64,000 nucleotides of DNA from Lolium rigidum (GCF_022539505.1 NC_061510.1:36729047-36793046); one strand, 5' to 3'; shown: positions 11,648 to 22,748, counted from the first letter of the stretch. The notes: generated by a model from the sequence alone, not told the origin. Made by a program: numbers and translations.

Positions 11648-12167
11648 AAAAATTTGAAGCTTTCACCGGGGGGGGGGGGGAGAGAGGATCCCCACCTGAA
11701 TATATTGCATCAAATAGAGTTTTCAAGTTACAGTGGGAGAGGTGATCACGCCACAGGTCGGCGTCCACCCTCATGGTCGGTTGCTTGAAGCGATGTGACC
11801 ACATCATAAGGTCTGAGATGATGTTCTTGGTCGTCAGTGTGTGTGGTTGGTCTATGTTCCTGAATACCTTGGCATTCCGAGCGTCCCAGATCTTCCATAG
11901 AATGATAAGGGCGACTGAGTTCCAGATGGAGCGAGGCAGGTTGTTGGGTAGCAGCGAGGACCAAATGTTTGGGAAGCTGTGGGTATGTGGTGTGATGCGC
12001 AGGTGTCTCCAGATCGCTGCTGAAGCTGGGCAGCTGAAGAAGAGGTGGGTGCGGTCTTCTGGTTGTGCTTGGCATCTTGGGCATATGTCTGATGAGATGA
12101 TGTTCTTATGCAGTAGATTGGCCCTTGTGTTGATCTTGTTTAGATGTAGCAACCATCCAAATACTTT
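11648..12167 (-). mobile_element. 5'-truncated LINE (zinc-finger RVT tail), minus strand
   Basis: A 0.5 kb insertion flanked by the 13-bp target duplication GATAAGGATAAAA (11635-11647 and 12168-12180). Its minus strand encodes the C-terminal end of a LINE ORF2: a CPRCQAQPEDRTHLFFSCP zinc-finger motif, then IILWKIWDARNAKVF, the usual segment after the reverse transcriptase. A run of 12 G at about 11671-11682 (C on the element strand) and a T-rich rather than A-rich 3' end follow. The truncation and duplication fit target-primed reverse transcription. No enzyme can be made from it. Confidence 0.85.
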
Positions 12168-12260
12168 GATAAGGATAAAATATCGTCACAAATAACCAAA
12201 TGGGACAACACACCTGTGATGTTTTTCTCACCCTGTTTAAGAATGCAACAGTCGAACTCC
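12168..12260 (-). repeat. Unidentified coding-like repeat, rest of unit 2
   Basis: After the 13-bp target duplication the unit resumes (TATCGTCACAAATAACC, matching 19945-19962) and is cut again at about 12261 by the larger LINE. The two LINEs therefore landed in the same repeat unit. Confidence 0.6.
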
Positions 12261-12269
12261 CTTTTTTTT

Positions 12270-14169
12270 CGAGAGCACGCGAAACACGTGCCTTATCTTT
12301 ATAGAAGAATGAGCATAACATTACAAGAAAGCACAAGAGTGCTAAGACACACGCACACCACCTCCCTCCGCCTAGGCTTACTCTCTCGCTATATCTAGCC
12401 TCCCTCCTCTCTTGGCCCTCTCCCAGAGATAAAACTCCTCTAATTTGCACTAACATCTGGTCTACCGTTTTTTGTTCTCTCTCATTCCCAAAGGCCCTTG
12501 CGTTCCTCTGCTTCCAAAGCGTCCACGCTGTGCTGATGACCATGGAGTCGAAGCGCTTCCTATCGATCCTTCGCACTCGCTTGCGGGCCTCCGTCCACCA
12601 TCTTTGGAGGTTCCCAGTGTACCCCGGATCTGCCATCCGCAGGTTCGCACTCCGTATGACCTTGCACCACACCTGTCTCGCATATGGGCATAGGGTTAGG
12701 ATATGGTCCACATTATCCTCCTCCTGGAGGCATGTATAACATGTATCTGGATGCTCCTGGAGCCCGTGCCTCGCTCTCCTATCGGAAGTCCAAAGCCGAT
12801 ATCTCAGGGCCAGCCATGCGAACACCTTGCACTTCATGGGGGAGAAAGAACCCCACACCGGCTCACTCATGCTCCATCTGACGCTCCCCGGGCATAACAT
12901 CTTATACGTGCCTCTCGCTGTGTAGGTTCTCGACTCCACTCCTTTCCAGGCAATTTTATCGGGTCCCGTGTCGTCTTTCTGCACCTCTACGACAGCCTCC
13001 CACAAGATCATGCATTGCGTCCAAAGCTCAGCGGTCATCTCCCCCTCTATGTCATCTATCCATCCGTCCTCCTGCAATGCCTCCACCACTAGGCGGTTGT
13101 TCCTCCTCCTGGTGGGAACCCTGGCAAAAACCTCTGGCGACAGCTCCTCCGCTGTGTGTCCGCTGATCCATCTGTCCCTCCAGAAATAGGTCCGCCGCCC
13201 ATCTCCCACCGTGAACTGTGAAGGACTCTGAAAAACTCCTTCGGCTTCTGGGTTGTTTAGCCCAGGTAGGCCTTGCCATGGCCTCTATGGGTCCGTGCGT
13301 CTAAGCTAGTGCCATCTCACTCTAAGGGCGATGCCCTGTAGTCTGAGGTCCTTGACCCCCAAGCCGCCGAACTTCTTTGGTTTACATATGCTCTCCCATG
13401 CCACAAGACACTGGCCTCCCTGGACTTCGTCCTTTCCGGCCCAAAAGAAGGCCCTCATCCACTTGTTTATCTCTTCCAGCATCCAAGCTGGGGCCTCCGC
13501 GACCACCATTTGGTGCACCGCTCTCGCTGCCACCACGGAGTTAACCAGTACAAGTCTCCCCTCTCTACTTATGAGCCCCCTCTGCCACGCCGGGACACTT
13601 TTGGTGACCTGGTCCAGTAGCGGCTGCCACTCCACCTTAGTGAGGGGACGGAGTGCCAGCTGAAGCCCCAAATATCTTATCGGGAATGCCGCCAACTCAC
13701 AACCCAGGATCCTAGCCGTCCTCTCCTCCTCCTCCGGAGTTCCCCGAATCAATGTGGATGTGGTCTTTCGAAAGTTCACATGGAGTCCTGATGCCTCTCC
13801 GAAAAGACTCAAGATGTGTTTCGCGGCCCAGAGCTCCCCGCGGACCGGCTTGAGGAATAGCACAACATCATCCGCGTACACCGAGATCCTCTGCATGGCT
13901 GAGATGGAGGCCAAATCCCCAAATAAACCTTCCTCCACGGCCTTAATGACCATCACCGTCAAGGCCTCCATAGCCGCCGCAAAAAGCATGGGAGAGGTGG
14001 GGTCGCCTTGTCTCAAGCCCCTGCCATGGTATATACGGTCTCCAGGCACTCCATTTACCATCACCTTTGTGTTGGAAGTGTACAGCAGCAGCGCTACACA
14101 CTTCAAGTATCTCTCTCCAAAACCCATCCTCCTCAACACCTCAAAAAGGAAACTCCAGGATATAGAGTC
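12270..14169 (-). pseudogene. LINE ORF2, reverse transcriptase core to C-terminus
   Basis: The minus strand at 14169-13306 encodes fingers-to-thumb of a LINE reverse transcriptase, with GLRQGDPTSPMLF and the catalytic YADD box (13867-13878). After a TAG stop and a frame shift between 13306 and 13209, the frame resumes with VGDGRRTYFWRDRWI and the zinc-finger RVT domain. The frame then runs past the A-tail into flanking DNA, so the original stop codon is lost. The enzyme would copy element RNA at a nicked target, but this copy is dead. Confidence 0.88.
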
Positions 14170-14174
14170 GAAAG

Positions 14175-14383
14175 AGTGAAACAAGATGTTTTGCCGTGAA
14201 TATGCCCATTGGGCTTGCTCTCTATTTATATTGCTTGATCAGCTTATACAACACGTACACAATCAGATTGATACGATATGATATCTTACAGTAAATGTAC
14301 AATCTCCTATACAGGGAAGCTACAGATGCTGTTTGATCTACATGCGACAATCATGGGATTCTAGCTTATCTCTATGTCTAACA
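14175..14383 (-). repeat. 3' LTR of the small Copia element
   Basis: The LTR is 209 bp and nearly identical to 15559-15767. It contains a TATAAATA box on the minus strand (plus-strand TATTTATA at about 14223-14230). Confidence 0.92.
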
Positions 14384-14434
14384 TTCCCCCTCAATCTGAA
14401 CCTACAGTAATTAGGTTGAGATTGGTACTAATTT

Positions 14435-15558
14435 TTAAAGCATTTGCTTGTTTACCGGTTTTGTGAATGCATCGGCTATCTGATCAGCGGAAGACACAAG
14501 CCGAACCTCCAAAGCTCCAAGTGCCACCTTCTCTCTCACAAAATGAAAATCAACCTCGATGTGTTTAGTATGTGCATGAAACACCGGGTTGGCTGTCAAG
14601 TAGGTGGCGCCCAAATTATCGCACCAAAGCACCGATGGTCGTGGCTGGGCAATACGAAGCTCCTTAAGCAATGACTGCAACCATGTTGCCTCGGCAGTCC
14701 CGTTGGCTAGCGCTTTGTACTCGGCCTCCATAGATGAGCGAGATATTGTTGGCTGCTTTCGAGCACTCCAGGAGATAAGATTAGGTCCAAAGAACACGAC
14801 GAAACCTCCGGTGGATCTCCTATCATCAGTGCAACCTGCCCAGTCCGCGTCTGTGAACACACTGATAAGTGTCGAAGAAGACTTGCGAATGTGCAAGCCA
14901 GTATTGGTTGTACCCTTCACATAATGCAGGATGCGCTTCACCGCCTCCCAATGAATGTCTGTTGGCTTCGACAAGAACTGACAGACTTTGTTCACCGCAA
15001 ATGAAATATCTGGGCGTGTGAGGGTAAGATATATACTGCAATGCTCCAACAACGCTCCGATATTGGAATGCATCATCATCACTAAGGGAGTGGCCGAGCT
15101 CTCGAGAAAGCTTCTCCTGGGTACACATTGGCATAGTAACGGACTTGCAATTCTCCATAGGAGTCCGATTAAGAAGATCAAGTGAGTACTTCTGTTGAGT
15201 CAGACTGATGCCCCCTGAATTGCGAGTCACTTCAATGCCAAGGAAATAATTCAGCGGTCCAAGATCCTTAACAGGAAAAGAGTGCTGAAGTTGTTGGAGA
15301 AGACGATCAGCGAGCGGCAACCGTCGAGCTAGCAATCACAATATCATCGACATAGACCAGCATATAAATAGTGACACCATCTCGACGGAAGATAAACAAG
15401 GATGTGTCAGCGGCTGAAGTGGTGAATCCCAACTGCTGCAGGCGATCACTTAACCGAGAGTACCAATCGCGAGGCGATTGCTTCAAGCCATACAACGCCT
15501 TCTGCAACTTGCAAACATAGTCCGGATGCTGAGGATCCTGAAAGCCAGGGGGCTGCCA
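14435..15558 (-). pseudogene. Copia reverse transcriptase (C-terminal half) and RNase H, frameshifted
   Basis: The minus strand reads from the LTR junction as WQPPGFQDPQHPDYVCKLQ, ALYGLKQSPRDWY and the catalytic YVDDIVIA (near 15360). It then passes through two frame shifts into KDLGPLNYFLGIEV and an RNase H domain ([18 protein letters not shown], then [10 protein letters not shown]) ending DAFTKPVNK at about 14440. Three overlapping frames cover the region. Copia RNase H would degrade RNA in the RNA/DNA hybrid. The missing N-terminal pol domains and the shifts make this a relic. Confidence 0.9.
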
Positions 15559-15767
15559 AGTGAAACAAGATGTTTTGCCGTGAATATGCCCATTGGGCTT
15601 GCTCTCTATTTATATTGCTTGATCAGCTTGTACAACACGTACACAATCAGATTGATACGATCTGATATCTTACAGTAAATGTACAATCTCCTATACAGGG
15701 AAGCTACAGATGCTGTTTGATCTACATGCGACAATCATGGGATTCTAGCTTATCTCTATGTCTAACA
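15559..15767 (-). repeat. 5' LTR of the small Copia element
   Basis: This LTR pairs with 14175-14383. On its inner side the minus strand continues TGGCAGCCCCCTGG, which is reverse transcriptase code (WQPP). The shared TGG with the expected primer site TGGTATCAGAG suggests where the deletion joined. Confidence 0.92.
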
Positions 15768-15772
15768 GAAAG

Positions 15773-17521
15773 CACGCGCAATGTCAAGCTTTAGAAGAAC
15801 TCCGGTGTGCCTCGTCATGTTAATCTTTCTGTCCACTTGCCTCACGAGCACAAAGTTATCATGCAAACTCCAGCGCTTGATGAACGCGGATTGATTCATG
15901 CTCACAAGCTCTCCCAATCTAGGGTGGAGTCTATTCGCAATGATCTTCGAGAACAGCTTTGCGAAACTATGCACAAGGCTGATGGGTCTGTAATCCTTAG
16001 TCTCCAAAGCATCTGGCTTCTTAGGAATCAAGGTGATCAGCGCTCGATTAAGCCTTGCAAAGCCTCTCCCATCACCCACTCCAAGTTTCATGAGACCGGC
16101 AAGGATGTCATGCTTAATGGTTGTCCATGCCCTCTGGTAGAAGGCTCCAGTAAAACCATCCGGCCCTGGCGCCCGATCACTCGGCATCTCTCGTATCGTA
16201 TTCCAAACCTCCTCCTCTGTGAACATAGCGTCCAGCTCTCCCAGGTCCGCGACTGGGATGTTTAAAGCCTCCAAGTTTATGGTGTGCTCTCTATTTTGGA
16301 TGCTCCCAATAAGTCTCTCAAAAGCCTCGGTGAACACTTCATTCTTTCTCTCCTGCGCCGTCACCATCTCCTCTCCTCCCATTTGCCACCGCATGAAACA
16401 ACTTGGTATTTGCGTCTCCCTCTTGGAGCCAACGCACTCGTGACGTTTGCCTCGCAATGGTGCGCTCAAGGGACGCCATCCCTAGCACCACGTGCTTCAG
16501 CGTTCTCCTCAGCCACCCCTCCGCCCGCGATAGAACTCTCGACTCTTGCACCACATCAAGCCTTAAGATCATGGTGTTCGCCATAGCCATCATGAGCTTG
16601 ATGTTCCCCACTTTCTTCCCACTCCAGGCTTGGAAGTACTCCGCCGCATTGCGGAAGAGGGCATCCATCCGTCTGAAAGGGTCAACTATGCTAGGGTCAC
16701 ACACCCAAGCCTCCTTTAATGCCTCCTCAAACCCTTCGAGGTTCAACCAGAAGGCCTCAAATTTAAAACTTCTATTTGGCTTAAAAGCCGCGCTCAGCGA
16801 AAGATGGACCGGGGCATGATCCGACACCGATGAGGACAGAGCTTGTAGGAAGGAGTCCGGGTGCATGAGATCCCAGTCCACCAAAGCTATAGCCCGGTCG
16901 ATGCGTGTAAGGGTTGGTGCCTCTCTCTCTTTGCTCCACGTGAATCTCCTACCGTGTAGGTAGAGGTCCTTAACCTCCTGCTCCTGAACGAACTGTCTAA
17001 ATCTTGCCATCATGAACCTATCTAACCGGTCATTATTTTTCTCCTCCGCATACATGATCATGTTAAAGTCTCCGAGCAATAACCACGGCCCCGGACAAAG
17101 CCTCCTCCTCTCCGCTAGGTCATGGAGGAAACTCAACTTATCCTCATGTGTTTGCGGTCCATAGACCGGTGGTGATCCACCATCTATTATCATCTCTGGG
17201 AATAACTTCCCCGGTAATCGCATAGGAGTCAAAACTCGCTCTCTCAATGTCCACAAAGGATTTGTTCCAAGCGAGAAGGATCCCTCCTCTCGTCTCGACC
17301 GCAGGCACATACACATAACCATCAAACGATGGCCCCAAACATTGCATAACTAGAAAATCATCAATTACATTCAGTTTGGTCTCCTGGAGGCAAACTATGC
17401 TAACTCTCATACTAGCTACAAACTCCCGTACCTCTCTCTTGGCTGGATCGTTCAAACCACGAACATTCCAGCACAGAATCTCGAACATACAATCCATAAA
17501 AACCTGGGTATACTCCTCCAA
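15773..17521 (-). pseudogene. LINE ORF2, endonuclease and N-terminal reverse transcriptase
   Basis: The minus-strand frame opens near 17521 with MFEILCWNVRGLNDPAKREVR (continuing VREFVASM). It shifts between about 17325 and 17144, continues as an exonuclease-endonuclease-phosphatase domain (LLLGDFNMIMYAEEKNNDR, RIDRAIALVDW, SDHAPVHLSL), and shifts again near 16400. It then enters the reverse transcriptase start (APGPDGFTGAFYQRAW, NRALITLIPK, YRPISLVHSFAKLFSKIIANR), ending KLDIARAF at the Copia insertion. The endonuclease would nick target DNA. At least two frame shifts show it is inactive. Confidence 0.88.
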
Positions 17522-17899
17522 CCTCGACGCACTACTGCACTAGCTGAAGAGACATTGTTGGTGGGTATTGTTTCCCACTACTGTTCCATTCCCACTACTG
17601 TAGAGTGGTCTGTTACCATGTAGCGGGCAGCTGGGCGAACATTTTTCTCCCAAGGTGTAACTCCGGATTGTATTGTTTCCCAGCGCATCCTAATCCTACA
17701 ATCTAGTACAGTGAAGAACTTCGGTACCATGATCTTAACCATGACACTGGAAGGATGTGAGATCTAGTGAATACTACATATAGGTGTTTCTTTTCTTCAT
17801 TTCTAATCTCAAGTGGGCTGCATTTTTTGATGGCTTTAGGCACTATGCTCTCCTCCAACACCTCGAGAGGGAGTTTATAACTTGATCCCACCACTCACT

Positions 17900-18390
17900 A
17901 TTTATCAACTTACACTGCCCTTGGGAAACTGTTCAGACCGGGAACATGGTGAAGTAAATGTTCACACGCACACTCTCTCATTATCTCTCAACTTTCCGTA
18001 CGTTCTATGGGACAACCTATTTCAAAATGCGGCCCAAATTTACAGATATTCCATCTCGCAAAGGCCATTTGTTTCGTTTTCATCAATCCAACCTCATCAA
18101 AACAAAATCATGTTTCGGCAATCTTCCCTCTTTGCTACTCATGACGTCTGGTGCATATGTTTACACTTTTTCAGTGTACAGCCAAGTAATGAACCTTCAA
18201 TCGTGACCTAACTTGTGTGTGCGACTCTGTCTTCTTTGTGTCCTCCTAGACGTACATCTCGCATAGTATTATAGATCTCTGCGTAGCTGAATCAATGCAC
18301 TTTCATTTTTAATTAGCTCTCCACCGAAGCATCTTACCGTAGTGGGAAAAACAAATGGAAGGATACATTGCCTCATGTCATCGTGTGAAT
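17900..18390. other. Gene-free stretch between LINE fragments
   Basis: No domain is recognisable. The segment may contain the upstream part of the large LINE or host DNA. The LINE boundary could not be placed because no target duplication matching the left end was found. Confidence 0.3.
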
Positions 18391-18399
18391 CTTTAACTA

Positions 18400-18800
18400 G
18401 TCTATCAAAAAAGGATTATGCAACTTTTGTTTGGACTTGCAAGCTGTAAGGGAGGCCCCCGGCAGTAAGATTGTATTAAGAGGGAACAAAATATTTACAG
18501 AGGAAGAAGGGAGAGATGTACATCTAAGAGGATTGGTTTTCTCAAAGATCCTCTTATTCCTTTGTTTCCAGATACACCAGCCTGCCGCAATAAGAATTCC
18601 AATGAAAGGAGGGTTGGCAAAAGATGACTTAGCAGCGGAGATGGCACCAATAATATCACGACTGGGGGGCATATTAACACCGATTTTGCTCCAGAATTTC
18701 TTACTGAAAGAGCAGCCAAAGAAGAGAGGCCCACAAAAGTCTCCAGGGTACATAAAGGATGTTGCCATGATGATCATCAACAAGGAATGTTTTCCTTAAC
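18400..18800 (-). pseudogene. LINE 3' fragment (zinc-finger RVT tail), minus strand
   Basis: The minus strand shows LFFGCSFSKKFWSKIG and IAAGWCIWKQRNKRIFE, the segment downstream of LINE reverse transcriptases, followed by a degenerate tail and a T-rich 3' end (CCTTTTTTGATAG on the element strand). The zinc-binding cysteines before LFFGC are mostly lost. The T-rich end resembles that of the fragment at 11648-12167 more than that of the large LINE. Confidence 0.65.
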
Positions 18801-19440
18801 AGAAAGACTCTGGTGTTAGTCTATCCATCAGACCATGAGTAGAAGCCAAGGCAAACCTCTGAGTTCATTCTGATACTCCAATTGAAGACAGCCAGAGCTT
18901 AATGCCGATATTGATCAGACAAGAGGGGTGCGTTGAGATCATTCAGTACCTATTACACTATCCTTGAGCTCCACTTTGGTGTGCTGAATACCTGAAGTGA
19001 CTAACAAGAGTGTGTGCTAGAGAGGTCTCAAGCAACAGATGCAGCTAGGTGGTGTACTTCATTGGGATGATAAAGCATTTTGAACTGAAATATTAATCTT
19101 GCCGGAGAAAAACTAAAATGCCAATCATGTTATGACCACAATTGCAGACTTTTACAGTAACAAAGTACTATAGTGGGTAGAGACATTTACTGACACTTAA
19201 CTCAGAAAATAAGAGACGGTCCTAATTTGTTGACGAGTAGTACTAGGAAACTTCTTTTCAGTCAAATCTAAGGCAATCAGAGATTGGAATTTTCATCCTG
19301 GTCCACCTGACACTAATCCGGCTTTACTTTCTTGCTTTTACTTTGTTTTTCTGTTTTATTTTCTGTACAAACACTGGGCGGTTTCTTTAATGGAAATCGA
19401 CGAGGGGAGGCTTCGATTGGTAAAAATAACATTCATATTA
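18800..19440. other. Gene-free stretch, nothing recognised
   Basis: This is AT-rich sequence between a LINE fragment and the repeat array. No coding frame or element ends were seen. Confidence 0.3.
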
Positions 19441-20930
19441 TAATTCTCTACTGTCAGAATTGTTTAGAATATCCACAGAATGCTTGCCAGATGAACAAGG
19501 TTCCATCACAATGAACCAAATAGGAGAACATATCAGTGCCCCTATACTCATCCTGTTTAAGAATACAACAGTCTGAACTCCAAGGATCATAATTCAGATC
19601 TTGCACTATGAAAACAAGGAACTTCAACAGGAAAAAGTCCACAACCATTGTGCCATATCTGGTCTAGCAAGATCGGACATACATATGATATAAGTCCTTG
19701 AAATGATTGTTTCTTAGACTAGAACAAAAAACAGGGGTGCCAACAAATCATAAATAAAAAAACATTTACCAGAGCAAAACCTGTTCCCAAGCACAGAAAC
19801 CTTGATTCCACCAAAACCTTGAGTTCTTGATTCATCCAGTTCCATCACACCATCCATATACACTTCTCTACTATCAGAATTATCTAGAAAATTGATAGGA
19901 AACTTAGCAGATTGAACATATATGATGGATACAGATGAAGTATCGTCGCAAATAACCAAATGGAACAACAGACCTGTGATGATATATTCATCCTTTTCTG
20001 CAAGGATCAGCCTAAACAATCTCGAGAAAAAGAAATAGGTGTTGCACCGTGAAAACAGCAAGCTTCAACAGATAAAGTCCACAACAAATGGCCCCGCCAT
20101 AGCTGGTCTAGCAAGAGGAAATATACAATCAGGTCTCCAGATGCCCATTTTGTAGACTACAATAAAATACAGGAGCCCAAATGTGGTTCATACTTATATA
20201 CTGCAGATAAATTAAACATGGAAATACACTGAAGTCGGGCAACATATGGAATCATTTGGCACAAGGTCCCCATCACCCCCACCATTGGTCCACACATCAG
20301 TGCCGCCTTCAAATATAGGCCAATTGAACAGCATGGACCAGTGAAACTTGTTCCCACTTCCCGGCACGCATTTGGTTCCCGAAGTATCTAGAACATTGAT
20401 AGAAAACTTAACAGATAGAACATATATGATGGGCAGCGATGAAGCGTCGTTGCAAATAATCAAATGGAACAGCAGACCTGTGACGCTATATTTATCCTTT
20501 CTATGAAGATGGGTCTGAACAATCTCTGGGAAAAAAATATAGGTGCTGCACTACGAAAAAAGGAACTTTAATAGATAGAAGTCCACGAAAATGGCATCTG
20601 CCAAGAGTTAGCATATACGCTGAAATCTTCAAATGCACATTTCCTTACTAAAATAAAATACAGGAGCCCAAATATGGTTTATACTTGCACAGACAAGTTC
20701 AACATGGAAATACACTGAAGTTGGGAACAAGGTCCACACCATTGAGAACTCTCATGACTTCGGTACAAATACAAGGACCACACCCATCAGTACCGCATTC
20801 AAATATATAGAGCAATGAACTGCGTGGACCAGTGGATATAACGTATCAACGGTCCAAACAAGAATATGCTTTAAATATAGGAAAAAGAAAAACTATTAGA
20901 AAACAGGAACTTCCAGACACAGCTTATTGC
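19440..20930 (-). repeat. Unidentified coding-like repeat, units 3-5
   Basis: Three further degenerate units start near 19440, 19780 and 20340. On the minus strand unit 4 reads TGLLFHLVICDDTSSVSIIY and KFPINFLDNSDSREVYMDGV, and unit 5 reads TGLLFHLIICNDASSLPIIY and KFSINVLDTSGTKC. A second shared block (GAGCCCAAATNTGGTT, then ACATGGAAATACACTGAAGT) follows units 4 and 5 at about 20172 and 20666. The amino-acid pattern is better kept than the DNA, which hints at former coding function. The family was not recognised. Confidence 0.55.
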
Positions 20931-21458
20931 CTTCTTTGTGCAGGTTGTAGCATATTGCCTGTATGTGGTTATTGCTTACTATCTTGCTAATAATACAAAA
21001 CAGCAGCTGGAAATTCTCTGGCTTGTGAACTTGTCCAAAGATATGGAGTATATGCTTATGAGGGGGCAACATGTTCCAAGTTGACAGCAATATGTATCCT
21101 TATAAACCGAGAAGAGATTGTTCATACTCAGAAGAGCTGGGCCAAAATATTATTATCAATGTAAATAATAATTACACTATGGTACTAAATCTGCACAGGT
21201 TCGTCCAGACTCCATCTATAAGCAGCATCTCAAAAGAACGGAGCAGCGAATCTGCAACTTTTACTAAATCTTCCTGACTCTAACCTGGGCTCGCCAATGC
21301 AGCACTACAGAAAAAATGTAGCAGTATTTGGATATAACTTACAGAGTCGCCAATTCTAAGAAACCAAGTACTGTAGAAGATCCTGGGAAAAAAGTTGCCT
21401 GTGCTGCTGCCATCTTCTAAAAACGCATGGCATTGCCTAGTATCCAGTTTCCAGCCGC
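20931..21458 (-). other. Probable 3' flank of the OCTOPUS-like gene
   Basis: This is AT-rich sequence downstream of the stop codon at 21459. No other gene was seen. Part of it is presumably the 3' untranslated region, but no poly(A) signal could be assigned with confidence. Confidence 0.3.
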
Positions 21459-22748
21459 TCAGACGAAACCAAAAAGTCCTCTGGAGAACAGGCGGGAGCT
21501 TCTCCTCCTCCCCCTGTTGGCGCTCCTGTTGCTCCTCATCGGCGTCAGGTAGAACCGCAGCATCCCGTTGTCGAAGTTCCCGGGGGAAGTGTAGTGCACG
21601 CTCCTGCTCCTGCCGATCTTGGACTCCTTGCTCTTGACCCGATTCGCGCGGAAACTCTGCGCGTCCCCATTGGGTTGCGAGCTTCGGGTGGCGTTTCGGC
21701 TCGCTATGCCTGAGACCAGCCCGTTGCGGCCAACCTCGCCGTCGACGATGTCTGCCGTCTCTCTGTTTGCGCATCTCCGGGTCTCCTTCCTGGACTCGGA
21801 GAGGGAGCGGTCGAGGGCGTGCTCCCCCTTCCTGACGAACTCCTTGAGCGGGCTGGTGATGCTCCGGTCCCACACCCTGCTCCACCTGTTGGACCTCCGG
21901 CGCACCACGCCCGAGACGCTCATCTCCGGACCGGCGTCGCCGTTGCAGGTCCTCTCCCTGAAGCTCTGTCCCACATCGGCCGCATGCGCAACATTCCTGC
22001 CCTCTGCAGCCCCCGCGGATGACGGTTCCTCCGCATTGCTGTGCCTGACGCGCGTGACCCCGTCGGCCGGCTCGTCCAGGCACGCGAAGGAGCAGGCCAG
22101 GGCCCGGCCCACCATGGAGCCGTCCCACGAGTGCCGCGGCGGCTCCCCCCTGCCGGCGCTGGCGCTGGCGCTGGGCGGGTCCCGGCACACCATCCACTCG
22201 CAGGAGCGGCGGAAGCTGGCCCTCCGCTCGACCTGGGGCGGCGTCGCGTCGCCGCCGGCGCCGGCGCCGGGATCCGCCGCCACCGAGGCCGCGGACGGGC
22301 GCGGGGGGTCCTCGTCCTTGGTGCGCCGCCGCCGCGCCCCGCGCTTGGGCAGGATGGAGCGGAGCCAGGAGCCGCGCTTCCACCTGGCCCCGCGGCTCGC
22401 GCTGGGGTCCGGGTGAGATGGTGGTGGGTTCTTGGATTCGGGCGGGGGATCGGTGGAGGGGGAGGGGGAGTGGTGGGAGTCGTCCATCTGGAAGAGCAGC
22501 ATGAGGGTCTTCCGCAGCTTGCCCTGCTGGTCGGCGCCGGAGCTGGATCCCTCGGTGTCGCGGGGGGCGGCGGGGGTGACTTCGACGATCTCGGGGCTGC
22601 CGACGGAGGAGAGGCGCTCCATGAGGCAGGAGGAGCAGACGCCGGCTAGGGGCTGGGCCGGGTGGCGGCCGCACCGCCCCAAGAGGACGCCGGCGCCGGT
22701 TGGCGCATCCGGCTCCGGCAGCGCGTGCGGGCCCTCCTCGACCTCCAT
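21459..22748 (-). CDS. OCTOPUS-like protein (DUF740 family)
   Basis: A single-exon frame of 429 residues. Residues 26-47 read CGRHPAQPLAGVCSSCLMER with three cysteines (C26, C38, C41), the signature at the N terminus of OCTOPUS and related DUF740 proteins. The middle is basic and low-complexity (Ser, Arg, Pro). The C-terminal part carries RSRSVHYTSPGNFDNGMLRF and RFYLTPMRS, also typical of the family. OCTOPUS proteins in Arabidopsis are polar plasma-membrane-associated proteins of provascular cells that promote phloem differentiation. That role here is inference from family. The ATG at 22748 gives the family's usual short N terminus before the cysteine motif. At 429 residues it is shorter than Arabidopsis OCTOPUS. 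No transmembrane segment is evident. The 5' flank to about 23100 is strongly GC-rich. Confidence 0.85.
   Translation of the reverse strand: MEVEEGPHALPEPDAPTGAGVLLGRCGRHPAQPLAGVCSSCLMERLSSVGSPEIVEVTPAAPRDTEGSSSGADQQGKLRKTLMLLFQMDDSHHSPSPSTDPPPESKNPPPSHPDPSASRGARWKRGSWLRSILPKRGARRRRTKDEDPPRPSAASVAADPGAGAGGDATPPQVERRASFRRSCEWMVCRDPPSASASAGRGEPPRHSWDGSMVGRALACSFACLDEPADGVTRVRHSNAEEPSSAGAAEGRNVAHAADVGQSFRERTCNGDAGPEMSVSGVVRRRSNRWSRVWDRSITSPLKEFVRKGEHALDRSLSESRKETRRCANRETADIVDGEVGRNGLVSGIASRNATRSSQPNGDAQSFRANRVKSKESKIGRSRSVHYTSPGNFDNGMLRFYLTPMRSNRSANRGRRRSSRLFSRGLFGFV

Larger units (their letters stand above)
14175..15767 (-). mobile_element. Small Copia element with 209-bp LTRs inside the LINE, internally deleted
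   Basis: LTRs at 14175-14383 and 15559-15767 are nearly identical and flanked by the 5-bp duplication GAAAG (14170-14174 and 15768-15772). Removing the element and one duplicate restores the LINE frame as KLDIARAFDSISWSF. On the minus strand the LTR begins TGTTAG and ends CACT, so the termini are TG...CT, a non-canonical pair known among Copia elements. A purine tract (TGAGGGGGAA on the minus strand) is at 14384-14393. The 5' LTR is joined directly to reverse transcriptase coding sequence, so gag, protease, integrase and most of the primer site are deleted. Confidence 0.92.
12262..17900 (-). mobile_element. Large LINE (endonuclease plus reverse transcriptase), minus strand, interrupted by a Copia element
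   Basis: The element ends on the left with an A-tail on the minus strand (T run at 12262-12269) preceded by a stem-loop and CTCGAAAA. ORF2 pieces run right to left. The apurinic-type endonuclease is at about 17521-16460 (start EILCWNVRGLNDPAKREVR, then QETKLN). The reverse transcriptase is at 16469-15773 and 14169-13306, split by Copia. The C-terminal zinc-finger RVT part is at 13209-12270 (CYTCLQEEDNVDHILTLCP). Possible ORF1 or spacer remnants extend to about 17900. The right end and a target duplication were not found. Confidence 0.85.

Noticed and set aside
22041..22649. Plus-strand frame of 202 residues antisense to the OCTOPUS-like gene
   Set aside because: Low-complexity Gly/Ala/Arg translation, explained by GC-rich antisense of the real gene.
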